A stretch of 64,000 nt of DNA, from the NCBI RefSeq assembly GCF_002270415.1, contig NZ_NNRI01000011.1:1-64000 (forward strand), in the 5' to 3' direction. The position numbers and the translations under genes are program-made. This DNA comes from Mesorhizobium sophorae. GTDB taxonomy: Bacteria; Pseudomonadota; Alphaproteobacteria; Rhizobiales; Rhizobiaceae. Below the pieces are notes generated by a model. That model saw only the letters and a list, made by a program, of their open reading frames with translations. It had not been told where the DNA came from and did not search any database. Positions 36,281 through 47,038 of the stretch are shown here, one piece after another (position 1 is the first letter of the stretch; the number at the start of each line of letters is the position of its first letter).

Positions 36281-37522
36281 ATGGACCAGAAAGTCGAAAA
36301 CATCCCCTATGACGTCGAGGCTATCCGCCGCGACTTCCCGATCCTGTCGCGTGAGGTCTACGGCAAACCGCTGGTCTATCTCGACAATGGCGCCTCGGCG
36401 CAGAAGCCGCAGGCGGTGCTCGACGCTATCCAGCATGCCTATTCCCAGGAATACGCCAACGTCCATCGCGGCCTGCATTTCTTGTCCAATGCGGCGACAG
36501 ACGCCTATGAAAAGGCGCGCGAGACGGTGCGCCGTTTCCTGAACGCGCCAAGCACCGACAACATCGTCTTCACCTCGAACACGACCTCGGCGATCAACAC
36601 GGTCGCCTATGGCTATGGCATGCCCAACATCGGCGAGGGCGACGAGATCGTGCTGTCGATCATGGAGCATCACTCCAACATCGTGCCGTGGCATTTCATC
36701 CGCGAGCGGCAGGGCGCCAAACTGGTCTGGGTGCCGGTCGACGATCTCGGCGTCTTCCACATCGAGGAGTTCGAGAAGCGGCTGACCGATCGCACCAAGC
36801 TGGTCGCCATCACCCAGATGTCGAATGCGCTAGGCACGGTGACGCCGATCAAGGAGATCGTGCGCATTGCGCATGCACGTGGAATTCCGGTCCTCGTGGA
36901 CGGCAGCCAGAGCGCCGTGCACATGGCCGTAGACGTGCAGGATCTCGACTGCGATTTCTTCGTCTTCACCGGCCACAAGGTCTACGGTCCGTCGGGCATC
37001 GGCGTGCTCTACGGCAAGAAGGACATTCTCTCTGGCATGCGGCCGTTCATGGGCGGCGGCGAGATGATCGAGGAGGTGACGGAGGACATCGTCACCTACA
37101 ACGAGCCGCCGCATCGCTTCGAGGCCGGCACGCCGCCGATCGTGCAGGCGATCGGGCTCGGTGCTGCGCTCGACTACATGGAAAAAATCGGCCGCGAGCG
37201 CATCGCAGCGCACGAGGAAGACCTCAAGGCCTATGCGCATGAGCGGCTGCGCGCCATCAACTCGCTGCGCATCTTCGGCGACGCGCCCGGCAAGGGCGCC
37301 ATCATCTCCTTCGAACTGCAGGGCATTCACGCCCATGACGTGTCGATGGTGATAGACAGGCAAGGCGTTGCCGTGCGCGCCGGCACGCATTGCGCCCAGC
37401 CGCTGTTGAAACGCTTTGGCGTAACCTCCACATGCAGGGCATCGTTCGGCATGTATAATACCAGGGCCGAAGTCGACGCTTTGGCCGAGGCGCTTGAAAA
37501 AGCGCGCAAGTTTTTTGGGTGA
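36281..37522 (+). CDS. sufS: Cysteine desulfurase SufS
   Basis: Group II cysteine desulfurase of 413 aa supplying sulfur to SufBCD, often via SufE. Motifs: YLDNGASAQKPQAV (about 34-47), HHSNIVPWHF (about 129-138), PLP-lysine in FTGHKVYGPSGIG (about 227-239), and catalytic cysteine in RAGTHCAQPLL (about 366-376), the SufS-type context that differs from the IscS-like paralogue in the same operon. No SufE gene is seen in the window. It overlaps the next gene by 4 nt. Confidence 0.95.
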   Translation: MDQKVENIPYDVEAIRRDFPILSREVYGKPLVYLDNGASAQKPQAVLDAIQHAYSQEYANVHRGLHFLSNAATDAYEKARETVRRFLNAPSTDNIVFTSNTTSAINTVAYGYGMPNIGEGDEIVLSIMEHHSNIVPWHFIRERQGAKLVWVPVDDLGVFHIEEFEKRLTDRTKLVAITQMSNALGTVTPIKEIVRIAHARGIPVLVDGSQSAVHMAVDVQDLDCDFFVFTGHKVYGPSGIGVLYGKKDILSGMRPFMGGGEMIEEVTEDIVTYNEPPHRFEAGTPPIVQAIGLGAALDYMEKIGRERIAAHEEDLKAYAHERLRAINSLRIFGDAPGKGAIISFELQGIHAHDVSMVIDRQGVAVRAGTHCAQPLLKRFGVTSTCRASFGMYNTRAEVDALAEALEKARKFFG

Positions 37523-37920
37523 CGACCATGGATGATGTGAGCATCGCTGCCGAAACCACGCCGGAAGCCGCCGCCAACAGCGTGGTGTCTGCTTCGACCA
37601 TTCCCGCCGACGAATTGGCGCGGCTGACCGACGACATCGTCTCGGCGCTGAAGACGGTCTACGACCCGGAAATCCCGGCCGACATCTACGAGCTTGGCCT
37701 CGTCTACAAGATCGACATCGAGGACGACCGCTCCGTCAAGATCGACATGACGCTGACTGCGCCGGGTTGCCCGGTCGCCGGCGAAATGCCCGGCTGGGTG
37801 GAAAATGCAGTCGGCGCCGTTGAAGGCGTGTCGGGTGTCGAGGTCAACATGACCTTCGACCCGCCATGGTCACCCGACCGCATGTCGGAAGAGGCGCAGG
37901 TCGCGGTCGGCTGGTACTAG
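37519..37920 (+). CDS. sufT: SufT-like MIP18/DUF59 iron-sulfur maturation protein
   Basis: Protein of 133 aa with the MIP18 (DUF59) domain: VYDPEIPADIYELGLVYKI (about 50-68) and TLTAPGCPVAGEMP (about 78-91) including the conserved cysteine. SufT-type proteins help transfer or mature Fe-S clusters. It starts at a GTG that overlaps the sufS stop (GTGA); an ATG three codons later is an alternative. The 30-residue N-terminal extension rich in A, T and E is typical of rhizobial members. Confidence 0.9.
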   Translation: MTTMDDVSIAAETTPEAAANSVVSASTIPADELARLTDDIVSALKTVYDPEIPADIYELGLVYKIDIEDDRSVKIDMTLTAPGCPVAGEMPGWVENAVGAVEGVSGVEVNMTFDPPWSPDRMSEEAQVAVGWY

Positions 37921-38023
37921 CCTCACAAAGGTTGGCGCCCTTGCGCCAGTGGTAAAACTTCACCATTTTAGGTGAGGAATCGTTCGGCAGGCCTTGAACC
38001 TGCACGGAATGGAGAAAGAACAG

Positions 38024-38404
38024 ATGGGACGCTTTGCCGTCATCACGATGACCGAAAAGGCCGCCGACCGGGTGCGCGAGATCGTCGCCACCCGCGAAAA
38101 CGCGCATGGCATTCGCCTCGGCATCAAGAAGGGCGGTTGCGCCGGCATGGAATACACGGTCGACCTGGTGACCGAACCCAACACCAAGGACGACCATATC
38201 GAGCGTGATGGCGCCCATGTCTATGTGGCGCCGGAGGCTGCCCTTTTCCTGTTCGGCACCGAGATGGATTTCGAGCAGACGACGCTGCGCACCGGCTTCA
38301 CCTTCCACAACCCGAACCAGAGTTCGGCCTGCGGCTGCGGCGAATCCGTCGAACTGAAGCCGGCTGACCTGAAGGCTCTCGCGGAAGCACGCGCCTCGGC
38401 CTGA
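38024..38404 (+). CDS. sufA: A-type iron-sulfur carrier protein SufA
   Basis: Protein of 126 aa (start MGRFAVITMTEKAA, with GGAGAAAG about 8 nt upstream; an ATG five codons earlier is in frame). It has the HesB/IscA fold with the three conserved cysteines: C39 in KKGGCAGMEY and the C-terminal C-G-C in SSACGCGES. It carries [Fe-S] clusters from the scaffold to targets. It is the last gene of the operon, about 100 nt after sufT. Confidence 0.94.
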   Translation: MGRFAVITMTEKAADRVREIVATRENAHGIRLGIKKGGCAGMEYTVDLVTEPNTKDDHIERDGAHVYVAPEAALFLFGTEMDFEQTTLRTGFTFHNPNQSSACGCGESVELKPADLKALAEARASA

Positions 38405-38431
38405 GATTTCCCCTCGCCAGGGCGACGAACG

Positions 38432-38929
38432 CTAGTCTACCCACATGCCCGTTCGCTTGTGCCAGTCGGCGATGGATTCCTCCGGATAGACGTCGAACGT
38501 CCTGTCGCCCTTGCCGATCACGGGTTCGACCCAGTTGGCCTTGTATTTCAGCATCAGATGCACCCGGCTCGGCGGCTCCGGCAAATCGGTGTCGATCGCC
38601 GAGGCGAAGGGATGCACCAACTCCGGCCAGGTGGGGTCGTAGAGCCACAGTGCCGACCCGCATTTGCGACAGAAATTGCGCTCGCCGGTCGATATCTCGC
38701 AACGCGGATGCTCGTCGTCATCGATCTCGGCCCGGTAGACGCCGAGGTTTCGTTTGCCCTTGATGTTCAGGGTCTCGTTGTCGGCACCGAGATTGATGGC
38801 GAAGCCGCCGCCGCCTTGCTGCTTGCGGCAGATCGAGCAGTAGCACAGCATGAACGGCGCCGGCGTGTGGCTCTCCACCTCGAAACGGACGGCATTGCAG
38901 CGGCAGGACCCTTTGAGCAGAAGCGGCAT
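38432..38929 (-). CDS. GFA (Mss4-like) family zinc protein
   Basis: Protein of 165 aa of the glutathione-dependent formaldehyde-activating (GFA) family. Zinc-binding cysteines appear as C9-x-C11 (SCRCNAV), CYCSICRK (about 29-36) and CRKCGSALW (about 87-95). The family includes Gfa/CENP-V-like enzymes, but many members do not act on formaldehyde, so a specific reaction is not claimed. The gene is convergent with sufA and divergent from the TfoX-like gene. Confidence 0.88.
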   Translation of the reverse strand: MPLLLKGSCRCNAVRFEVESHTPAPFMLCYCSICRKQQGGGGFAINLGADNETLNIKGKRNLGVYRAEIDDDEHPRCEISTGERNFCRKCGSALWLYDPTWPELVHPFASAIDTDLPEPPSRVHLMLKYKANWVEPVIGKGDRTFDVYPEESIADWHKRTGMWVD

Positions 38930-39019
38930 GACAAAACGACTCCGACGGATGTTCTCAATCTGTCAGCATGATCTTGGTTGCGCGATGACAATGTCAAATG
39001 CCGGTGACATGATCGCGGC

Positions 39020-39343
39020 ATGGACAACGAACGCATCGCCGAACTGTTCGAGGGCCTTGGTCCGGTCAGCATCCGCAAACTGTTCGGCGGCAAGGGCATC
39101 TATTTCGACGGTGTCATCATCGCCGTCGTGCTGCGCGGCGAACTGATGCTGAAGGCCGACGAGCAAAGCGCGCCGGACTTCGAGGCCGCCGGCTGCCGGC
39201 AATGGACCTATATCGGCTCCCGCCACGGCAAGCTCGTCTCCATGCCCTACTGGAACATTCCCGACAGCGCTTTTGATGATCCCGACGAGATGACGCTCTG
39301 GGCACGCCGCGCCTATGAGGCCGGGCGGCGGGCGGGGAAATAG
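39020..39343 (+). CDS. TfoX N-terminal domain protein
   Basis: Protein of 107 aa consisting of the TfoX_N domain: MDNERIAELFEGLGPVSIRK, then FGGKGIYFDGVIIAVV and a C-terminal ARRAYEAGRRAGK. TfoX regulates competence in gamma-proteobacteria, but stand-alone N-terminal-domain proteins in rhizobia are uncharacterised. It is convergent with psuG, 13 nt from its stop. Confidence 0.88.
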   Translation: MDNERIAELFEGLGPVSIRKLFGGKGIYFDGVIIAVVLRGELMLKADEQSAPDFEAAGCRQWTYIGSRHGKLVSMPYWNIPDSAFDDPDEMTLWARRAYEAGRRAGK

Positions 39344-39356
39344 CCCTCGTGGCGAA

Positions 39357-40274
<918 letters not shown>

Positions 40275-40349
40275 CCTGATCTCCAATCCGGAGCGATGCG
40301 CCTCCACTTGGACGCGCGAAAACACTCCGGCACTATGAACTGGCCGGTC

Positions 40350-41294
40350 TCATGCCACTTCCTGCGCATCCGGCACAAGAGCCAGCGCCTCGGCGAAATC
40401 AGCCGTGGTGAAATCGGGAACGGCGTCGGCGCTTTCGATGGCCAGCGTCGCTGCGGCAATGCCTTCGCGCAGGGCCGCGCGCAACGGCATGCCGCGAAGC
40501 GAGGCAGCGACCGTCGCTCCCGCCAGCGCATCGCCGGCGCCGGTGACGTCGGTGACCTTTCTTGGCGTCGGCGGCAGGATCGAGAAGGCGCCGGCTTCAT
40601 CGAAGCCCAGCATCGGAGCGCCGCCGGCTGTCACCACGCCGCTTTTGAGCCCGGCACGTTTCAGCCCGTCGACGATGTCCTGCCCGGAGGCCGCACTGTC
40701 CAGGCCGGCAAGTGCGACCGCCTCGCGCTGGTTCATGAAGACCACCGCCAGATTGCCGAGCACCGGCCTCAGGCGCACGATCTTGGCCGGCGAAATGGCA
40801 ATGGCAAAGACGGGTTTGCCGGCGGCGAGTGCCACGAGCCTCTCTAGTGCCGCCGTCGGCAGGTTGGCGTCGCAGAAGACGGCATCGGCAGCGGCGAGTA
40901 CCTCGCGCACCTTGGAGCGCCTGACCTGCTTGGGAAACGCCAGCTCATAGAGCGCCATGTCGGCAAAGCCGACGATCAGCTCGCCCTCGCTGTCGATCAG
41001 CGCCGTATAGCTTGGCGTCGTGCGATCGAGGAACACCGCCGACAGGTCGGTGATCCCCGCTTTGCCGATGGCCCGTGAAACCGTATCGGCAGCGGCATCG
41101 CCGCCGCGCACCGACAGCAGCGAGGCCGAAACGCCGCGCCGGACCGCGCTGCGCAAGGCATTGAAGACGCCGCCGCCGACATCCTCGCGCATCGTGCCGG
41201 GATTGGACGCGGCCGGCACATAAGCGCCGGACACCTGCCCACGGCGGTCGATATGGGCGCCGCCCACGGCCAGGATTCTTGGAGATTTCACCAT
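40350..41294 (-). CDS. psuK: PfkB-family kinase, probable pseudouridine kinase
   Basis: Sugar/nucleoside kinase of 314 aa. The start MVKSPRILAVGGAHIDRRG at 41292-41294 fits the PfkB fold. It has the N-terminal GGGVFNALRSAV-type signature (about 40-51) and C-terminal DVTGAGDALAGA (catalytic D about 256) of PfkB kinases. Its position directly upstream of psuG supports phosphorylation of pseudouridine; other ribokinase-type substrates cannot be excluded from sequence alone. Divergent from recA. Confidence 0.88.
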   Translation of the reverse strand: MVKSPRILAVGGAHIDRRGQVSGAYVPAASNPGTMREDVGGGVFNALRSAVRRGVSASLLSVRGGDAAADTVSRAIGKAGITDLSAVFLDRTTPSYTALIDSEGELIVGFADMALYELAFPKQVRRSKVREVLAAADAVFCDANLPTAALERLVALAAGKPVFAIAISPAKIVRLRPVLGNLAVVFMNQREAVALAGLDSAASGQDIVDGLKRAGLKSGVVTAGGAPMLGFDEAGAFSILPPTPRKVTDVTGAGDALAGATVAASLRGMPLRAALREGIAAATLAIESADAVPDFTTADFAEALALVPDAQEVA

Positions 41295-41436
41295 GCCGGC
41301 GATATGACCTTTGTTATTCCAGCCGCACAAGCGCTAGGCTGCGTGAAGAAGCTTCGCACGCAGGCAGGCGATTCGGCGGATCGAAACGAGTATGCGGTCT
41401 GGCCCAATGCGAGGTGCGCTCCTGATGTGATTCTCA

Positions 41437-41517
41437 GGACAAAAAAAGAACAAATACGGATAGTGATTGCCTTTCAGATACTTGAACCCTCTTGCCAAAC
41501 GAGAACAAAAAAGGTAC
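41437..41517 (+). promoter_or_regulatory. recA upstream region with two degenerate SOS-like boxes
   Basis: Alphaproteobacterial LexA sites follow GAAC-N7-GAAC. Two near matches occur before recA: GGAC-N7-GAAC at 41437-41451 and GAAC-N7-GTAC at 41503-41517, each with one mismatch. The second is 59 bp from the ATG and is the better placed. Either or both could confer SOS control; this is inference from the motif. Confidence 0.5.
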
Positions 41518-41575
41518 AAATAGGCAGGGATTACGGATTGTCCGGCCTTCATTGACGACCAAGGGGTGATGTATC

Positions 41576-42673
41576 ATGGCTCAGAATTCTTTGCGGCTAG
41601 TAGAGGACAAAGCGGTGGACAAATCAAAGGCTCTGGATGCGGCGCTGTCGCAAATCGAGCGGGCTTTCGGCAAGGGCTCGATCATGCGGCTCGGCGCGAA
41701 CGAGCAGGTCGTCGAGATCGAAACCGTGCCGACGGGCTCGCTTGGCCTCGACATCGCGCTTGGCGTCGGTGGCCTGCCGCGCGGCCGCATCATCGAAATC
41801 TACGGGCCGGAAAGCTCGGGCAAGACGACGCTTGCCTTGCACACTGTTGCGGAAGCCCAGAAGAAGGGCGGCATCTGCGCCTTCGTCGATGCCGAGCATG
41901 CGCTCGATCCGGTCTATGCACGCAAGCTTGGCGTCGATCTGGAAAACCTTCTGATCTCGCAGCCCGACACGGGTGAGCAGGCGCTGGAAATCTGCGACAC
42001 GCTGGTGCGCTCCGGTGCCATCGACGTGCTGGTGGTCGATTCGGTCGCGGCGCTGACGCCACGCGCCGAAATCGAAGGCGAGATGGGCGATTCGCTGCCC
42101 GGCCTGCAGGCCCGCCTGATGAGCCAGGCGCTGCGCAAGCTGACCGCCTCGATCTCGCGCTCCAACACCATGGTCATCTTCATCAACCAGATCCGCATGA
42201 AGATCGGCGTCATGTTCGGTTCGCCCGAAACCACGACGGGCGGCAACGCGCTGAAATTCTACGCCTCGGTCCGCCTCGACATCCGCCGCATCGGCTCGGT
42301 CAAGGATCGCGACGAGGTCGTCGGCAACCAGACCCGCGTCAAGGTGGTCAAGAACAAGCTGGCGCCGCCCTTCAAGGTGGTCGAGTTCGACATCATGTAT
42401 GGCGAGGGCGTGTCCAAGACCGGCGAACTGGTAGACCTCGGGGTCAAGGCCGGCGTGGTCGAGAAGTCGGGCGCCTGGTTCTCCTACAATTCGCAGCGTC
42501 TCGGCCAGGGCCGCGAGAATGCCAAGCTGTTCCTGCGCGACAATCCCGACACGGCGCGCGAGATCGAACTGGCGCTCAGGCAGAATGCCGGGTTGATCGC
42601 CGAGAAATTCCTCGAGAATGGCGGCGCGGAGAGCGGCGACGACGGCTTCGAGGAGGAATCCGGCGCGATGTAA
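41576..42673 (+). CDS. recA: Recombinase RecA
   Basis: Recombinase of 365 aa that forms filaments on single-stranded DNA for homologous recombination and LexA cleavage. Walker A is GPESSGKT (77-84), Walker B is [11 protein letters not shown] (about 150-160), and the loop L2 and core [20 protein letters not shown] (about 203-222) are intact. The C-terminal acidic tail ([13 protein letters not shown]) is normal. Start at 41576; a run of degenerate SOS boxes lies upstream and an intrinsic terminator follows at 42769. Confidence 0.98.
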   Translation: MAQNSLRLVEDKAVDKSKALDAALSQIERAFGKGSIMRLGANEQVVEIETVPTGSLGLDIALGVGGLPRGRIIEIYGPESSGKTTLALHTVAEAQKKGGICAFVDAEHALDPVYARKLGVDLENLLISQPDTGEQALEICDTLVRSGAIDVLVVDSVAALTPRAEIEGEMGDSLPGLQARLMSQALRKLTASISRSNTMVIFINQIRMKIGVMFGSPETTTGGNALKFYASVRLDIRRIGSVKDRDEVVGNQTRVKVVKNKLAPPFKVVEFDIMYGEGVSKTGELVDLGVKAGVVEKSGAWFSYNSQRLGQGRENAKLFLRDNPDTAREIELALRQNAGLIAEKFLENGGAESGDDGFEEESGAM

Positions 42674-42768
42674 CAACTTCGTGCACAGGATGCCGGCCGA
42701 AGATCGGCCATAATCCTGTTCTATTATCTCAAGCTTATGTAATTGAGTTCAGTGTTTTTTGCGTTCCA

Positions 42769-42797
42769 AACCGCCGGCTTTCGAGCCGGCGGTTTTT
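42769..42797 (+). terminator. Intrinsic terminator of recA
   Basis: An 11-bp perfect stem AACCGCCGGCT / AGCCGGCGGTT with loop TTCG, followed by TTT. It lies about 95 nt after the recA stop. Confidence 0.85.
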
Positions 42798-42906
42798 CGT
42801 TTTGCGGCCGGCGCCGATGGTCGGCAAGCGCGCGATTTGGACCAATTCCGTGTTTCTGGACAGGGTGCGGTGCGACCGCTAAAAGGCCAAGTCTATTTTC
42901 TTATGG

Positions 42907-42947
42907 ATGTCGCCCAAAAGTGCGCAGCGGTTTTGGGACAGCGACAT
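42907..42947. repeat. Palindromic intergenic element
   Basis: Inverted repeat with outer arms atgtcg.../...cgacat and core cccaaaa-11 nt-ttttggg at 42914-42936. The core has the same geometry as repeats at 10455, 25736, 25793, 50370 and 56475. Confidence 0.75.
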
Positions 42948-43025
42948 GCATGGAAGCAAAAACTTGAAGCGCGTCGACTGAATCCGTTTTCAGCGCGACG
43001 CTCTTTGAGACCCTGAGCCCATTTT

Positions 43026-43047
43026 CCGCCGGTTTGCCGGCGGTTTT
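43026..43047 (+). promoter_or_regulatory. Terminator-like hairpin in the alaS leader
   Basis: Perfect 7-bp stem ccgccgg/ccggcgg with loop tttg, followed by TTTT and ending about 19 nt before the alaS ATG. Its position in the 5' leader, after the recA terminator, suggests attenuation or control of translation start rather than 3' termination. Confidence 0.5.
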
Positions 43048-43065
43048 CTCGAAAAGGCAGCATTC

Positions 43066-45732
43066 ATGAGTGGCGTGAACGAGATCCGGTCGACTTTTCT
43101 CGACTACTTCCGCAAGGAGGGTCACGAGATCGTCGCGTCGAGCCCGCTGGTGCCGCGCAACGATCCGACGCTGATGTTCACCAACGCCGGCATGGTGCAG
43201 TTCAAGAACGTCTTCACCGGCCTGGAGAAGCGGCCCTATTCGCGCGCTTCGACCGCGCAGAAGAGCGTCCGCGCCGGCGGCAAGCACAACGACCTCGACA
43301 ATGTCGGCTACACCGCGCGCCATCTGACCTTCTTCGAGATGCTCGGCAATTTCTCCTTTGGCGACTATTTCAAGGAGCGCGCCATCGAGCTTGCCTGGAA
43401 CCTGATCACCAAGGAATTCGGGCTGAACAAGGACAAGCTGCTGGTCACCGTCTATCACACGGACGACGAGGCGGCGGGCTTCTGGAAGAAGATCGCCGGG
43501 TTTTCCGACGACCGCATCATTCGCATCGCGACCTCGGACAATTTCTGGGCGATGGGCGACACCGGACCGTGCGGGCCGTGCTCGGAGATCTTCATCGACC
43601 GCGGCGACCACATCTGGGGCGGCCCTCCCGGCAGCCCGGAGGAAGACGGCGACCGTTTCCTCGAATTCTGGAACCTGGTGTTCATGCAGTATGAACAGGT
43701 GACGAAGGAGGAGCGCATCGACCTGCCGCGCCCGTCGATCGACACCGGCATGGGCCTGGAGCGCATGGCGTCCATCCTGCAAGGGGTGGAAAGCGTCTTC
43801 GAGACCGATCTGTTCCGTCACCTGATCGACGCGGCGTCGTCCGCCATCGGGCACGGTCCCGACAAGGAGACGGTCGCGTCCTTCCGCGTCATTGCCGATC
43901 ATCTGCGCTCGTCGTCCTTCCTGGTCGCCGACGGTGTGCTGCCGTCGAACGAAGGCCGTGGCTATGTGCTGCGCCGCATCATGCGCCGCGCCATGCGCCA
44001 TGCACAGTTGCTCGGTGCCCGCGATCCCTTGATGTGGCGCCTGGTGCCGGCCCTGGTGCGCGAGATGGGCCAGGCCTATCCGGAACTGGTGCGCGGCGAG
44101 CAGTTGATCACCGAGACCCTGAAGCTCGAGGAAACGCGGTTCCGCAAGACGCTGGTGCGTGGCCTCGGCCTGCTTTCGGAGGCGACGGAAAAACTGGGCG
44201 CCGGCGACATGCTGGATGGCGAGACGGCCTTCAAGCTCTACGACACCTACGGCTTCCCGCTCGATCTGACGCAGGACGCGCTGCGCCAGCGCAGCATCTC
44301 GGTCGATCTGGCCGGCTTCACCAATGCCATGGAACGGCAGAGGGCCGAGGCGCGGGCTCACTGGGCAGGCTCCGGCGACGCGGCCACAGAGACGATCTGG
44401 TTCCCGGTGCGCGAGAAGGCGGGCGCCACCGAATTCCTCGGTTACGAGACCGAGCAGGCGGAAGGCCTCATCCAGGCGCTGGTCAGGGACGGCAAGACCG
44501 TCGACAGCGCAAGCAAGGGCGAGGCAGTTGCCGTGGTGGTCAACCAGACGCCGTTCTATGCCGAGTCCGGCGGCCAGATGGGCGACACCGGGGTGATGTC
44601 AGGCGAAGGCTTCTCGATCGAGATTTCCGATACGCAGAAGAAGGCCGATGGCCTGTTCGTCCATATCGGCAAGGTGGCCAGCGGCACGGTCAAGACCGGC
44701 GCGGTCGTCGAGCTGAAGGTTGATCATGCGCGCCGCTCCAGGCTGCGTGCCAACCATTCCGCGACGCATCTGATCCATGAGGCGCTGCGCGAGGTGCTGG
44801 GTAGCCATGTCGCCCAGAAGGGTTCGCTGGTTGCGCCCGAACGACTGCGCTTCGACATCTCGCACAACAAGCCGATTTCGCCCGAGGATCTCGAAGAGGT
44901 CGAGCGCATGGCGAACGAGATCGTCGTCCAGAACGGCCCGGTGAGCACGCGCCTGATGTCGGTCGACGATGCCATTGCCGAGGGCGCCATGGCGCTGTTC
45001 GGCGAGAAGTACGGCGATGAAGTGCGCGTCGTGTCGATGGGCACCGGCCTGCATGGCGCCAAGGCCAACCGGCCCTATTCGGTCGAACTCTGCGGCGGCA
45101 CGCATGTCAGGGCGACCGGCGATATCGGTCTGGTGCGTGTCGTGTCGGACAGCGCGGTCGCCGCCGGCGTGCGCCGCATCGAGGCTTTGACCGGCGAGGC
45201 CGCGCGCAAGCATCTCGACGAGCAGGACCGGCGTTTGAAATCGGTGGCCGCGACGCTGAAGATCTCGCCGGCCGACGTGCCGGCGCGCGTCGAGGCGCTG
45301 CTCGACGAGCGCAAGAAGCTCGAGAAGGAACTGACCGAAGCGCGCAAGAAACTGGCGCTGGGCGGCGGAGCCGCTGCGGGTGCACCGTCGGAGAACGAGA
45401 CTGTCGCCGGCGTCGGCTTCCTCGGTAAGGCGGTTTCGGGTGTTTCGCCGAAGGATCTGAAGCCGCTGGCCGATGCCGGCAAGAGCTCGCTCGGTTCCGG
45501 CGTCGTCGTCTTCGTCGGCGCCGGCGACGACAACAAGGCGAGCGTCGTGGTCGCTGTCACCGATGATCTGCTAAGCCGTTTCAGCGCCGTCGATCTGGTG
45601 CGCGTGGCCTCCGCAGCACTGGGCGGTCAGGGCGGCGGCGGGCGGCCCGACATGGCGCAAGCCGGTGGCCCGGACGCCTCGAAAGCCGGTGATGCGATCG
45701 CCGCGGTCAAGGCGGCGCTGGAGGCAGCCTGA
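43066..45732 (+). CDS. alaS: Alanyl-tRNA synthetase
   Basis: Class II synthetase of 888 aa, normal length. The aminoacylation domain (about 1-460) begins [19 protein letters not shown] and includes [18 protein letters not shown] and motif-3-type [13 protein letters not shown] (about 228-240). The editing domain has the zinc-type motif [11 protein letters not shown] (about 565-575) and [13 protein letters not shown] (about 676-688). The C-terminal part (about 730-888) is the coiled-coil and C-Ala domain. The enzyme charges and proofreads tRNA-Ala. Confidence 0.97.
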   Translation: MSGVNEIRSTFLDYFRKEGHEIVASSPLVPRNDPTLMFTNAGMVQFKNVFTGLEKRPYSRASTAQKSVRAGGKHNDLDNVGYTARHLTFFEMLGNFSFGDYFKERAIELAWNLITKEFGLNKDKLLVTVYHTDDEAAGFWKKIAGFSDDRIIRIATSDNFWAMGDTGPCGPCSEIFIDRGDHIWGGPPGSPEEDGDRFLEFWNLVFMQYEQVTKEERIDLPRPSIDTGMGLERMASILQGVESVFETDLFRHLIDAASSAIGHGPDKETVASFRVIADHLRSSSFLVADGVLPSNEGRGYVLRRIMRRAMRHAQLLGARDPLMWRLVPALVREMGQAYPELVRGEQLITETLKLEETRFRKTLVRGLGLLSEATEKLGAGDMLDGETAFKLYDTYGFPLDLTQDALRQRSISVDLAGFTNAMERQRAEARAHWAGSGDAATETIWFPVREKAGATEFLGYETEQAEGLIQALVRDGKTVDSASKGEAVAVVVNQTPFYAESGGQMGDTGVMSGEGFSIEISDTQKKADGLFVHIGKVASGTVKTGAVVELKVDHARRSRLRANHSATHLIHEALREVLGSHVAQKGSLVAPERLRFDISHNKPISPEDLEEVERMANEIVVQNGPVSTRLMSVDDAIAEGAMALFGEKYGDEVRVVSMGTGLHGAKANRPYSVELCGGTHVRATGDIGLVRVVSDSAVAAGVRRIEALTGEAARKHLDEQDRRLKSVAATLKISPADVPARVEALLDERKKLEKELTEARKKLALGGGAAAGAPSENETVAGVGFLGKAVSGVSPKDLKPLADAGKSSLGSGVVVFVGAGDDNKASVVVAVTDDLLSRFSAVDLVRVASAALGGQGGGGRPDMAQAGGPDASKAGDAIAAVKAALEAA

Positions 45733-45742
45733 AAGTCCCTGC

Positions 45743-47038
45743 ATGAAGGTGCTCGTCCTTGGCGGCTACGGTCTGATCGGCGAAGCCGTCGTCGGCCGTC
45801 TGCTTCGCGACGGTCATCATGTGGCCGGCCTTGGTCGCGATGTCGTGGATGCCGAGCGGCGCTGGCCGGCGGTGCGCTGGATCGCCACCGACATGTCGCG
45901 GCTGCTTGCCGCCGAGGACTGGCTGCCGGTGGTCACCGGCATGGATGCAATCGTCAATGCGGCAGGCGCCTTGCAGGACGGCCCGCGCGATCGCCTCGAC
46001 GCCATCCACCGGCATTCGGTGATGGCGCTGGTCGCGGCTTGCGAACAGGCCGGCGTGCGCCGTTTTGCGCAGATTTCCGCGATCGGCGCCGACTTCTCCT
46101 CCACCGACCCTTTCTTCAACAGCAAGGCGCAGGGCGACAGGGCTGTCGCAAGCTCTTCGCTGGAGTGGACGATCCTGCGCCCGGGTTTGGTGATCGCGCC
46201 CGCCGCCTATGGCGGGACAGCCCTTTTGCGCGCCCTTGCGGCTTTCCCCGCTTTTATCCCTGCTGTCATGTCGCGCCAGCCGATCCAGACCGTGGCGGTC
46301 ACCGACGTTGCTGAAGCGGTCTCGCGCGCGGTCGCCGGATCGCTGCCGCCCCGTACTGCTGTCGATCTCGTCGAGGTGCAGGCCAGGCCGCTCGCCGATG
46401 TTCTCCTGGCCTTTCGGGCATGGCTTGGCCTGCCGCAGGCGAAGGTCGTACCGGTGCCGGCCGTTGTCGGCCGTCTTGCTGCCGCGACCGCCGATGGCCT
46501 CGGCCTCCTTGGCTGGCGATCGCCTTTGCGCAGCGCAGCCCTTGCCGCGCTGGCGCGTGGCGTGACCGGCAATGCCGGGCCATGGAACCAGATTTGTGGC
46601 CGTCCGCTGCAGCCGCTGGAAGCAACGCTGGCCGCCATGCCGGCCCATATCCAGGAGCGATGGTTCGCGCGCCTCTGGCTGGCAAAACCCGTCATCTTCG
46701 GCTGCCTGGCCCTGTTCTGGCTTGCTTCGGGCATCATCGGCCTGATCCGGCAAGACGAGGCCGCTTCCATTCTTGTTTCACGCGGCGTGTCGGCGAATTT
46801 GGCGGACATGTCTGTTCTTGCCGGCAGTGCTGCGGATATCCTTGCCGGCGCGGCGGTTCTGGTCCGACCTTTGGCACGGCCAGCGCTGCTGGCGATGATT
46901 GCGGTCACGCTGTTTTATCTGGCGGCGTCGACGCTTCTCGTTCCCGATCTATGGCTCGCGCCGCTGGGGCCGCTGGTCAAGACGATCCCCATGCTGTGCC
47001 TGGTGCTTGTGGCGCTGGCGGTCCTCGACGAGCGATGA
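45743..47038 (+). CDS. NAD(P)-binding protein with C-terminal DoxX-like membrane domain
   Basis: Fusion protein of 431 aa. The start MKVLVLGGYGLIGEAVV (ATG 45743) is 11 nt after the alaS stop. Residues 1 to about 290 form an atypical SDR/NmrA-like Rossmann domain with GGYGLIGEAVVGRLL (7-21) and a N-A-A-G-A motif. The last ~120 residues have four hydrophobic segments of the DoxX-like type. Such two-domain proteins occur next to DUF2269 proteins, as here, where the following gene overlaps by 4 nt. Probably a membrane-attached oxidoreductase; the substrate is unknown. Confidence 0.82.
   Translation: MKVLVLGGYGLIGEAVVGRLLRDGHHVAGLGRDVVDAERRWPAVRWIATDMSRLLAAEDWLPVVTGMDAIVNAAGALQDGPRDRLDAIHRHSVMALVAACEQAGVRRFAQISAIGADFSSTDPFFNSKAQGDRAVASSSLEWTILRPGLVIAPAAYGGTALLRALAAFPAFIPAVMSRQPIQTVAVTDVAEAVSRAVAGSLPPRTAVDLVEVQARPLADVLLAFRAWLGLPQAKVVPVPAVVGRLAAATADGLGLLGWRSPLRSAALAALARGVTGNAGPWNQICGRPLQPLEATLAAMPAHIQERWFARLWLAKPVIFGCLALFWLASGIIGLIRQDEAASILVSRGVSANLADMSVLAGSAADILAGAAVLVRPLARPALLAMIAVTLFYLAASTLLVPDLWLAPLGPLVKTIPMLCLVLVALAVLDER

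Larger units (their letters stand above)
42674..43065. other. Intergenic region between recA and alaS
   Basis: No gene. In order it holds an intrinsic terminator (42769-42797), an element made of two palindromes (42907-42947, and about 42970-43010 with arms agcgcgtcg...cgcgacgct), and a GC hairpin at 43026-43043 followed by TTTT just before the alaS ribosome-binding region. A promoter for alaS must lie here but was not assigned. Confidence 0.8.

Noticed and set aside
34795..36303. Minus-strand frame of 502 codons over sufD
   Set aside because: Antisense shadow of sufD, which has conserved motifs and operon context.
42901..44361. Minus-strand frame of 486 codons over alaS
   Set aside because: Antisense shadow of the alaS aminoacylation domain.
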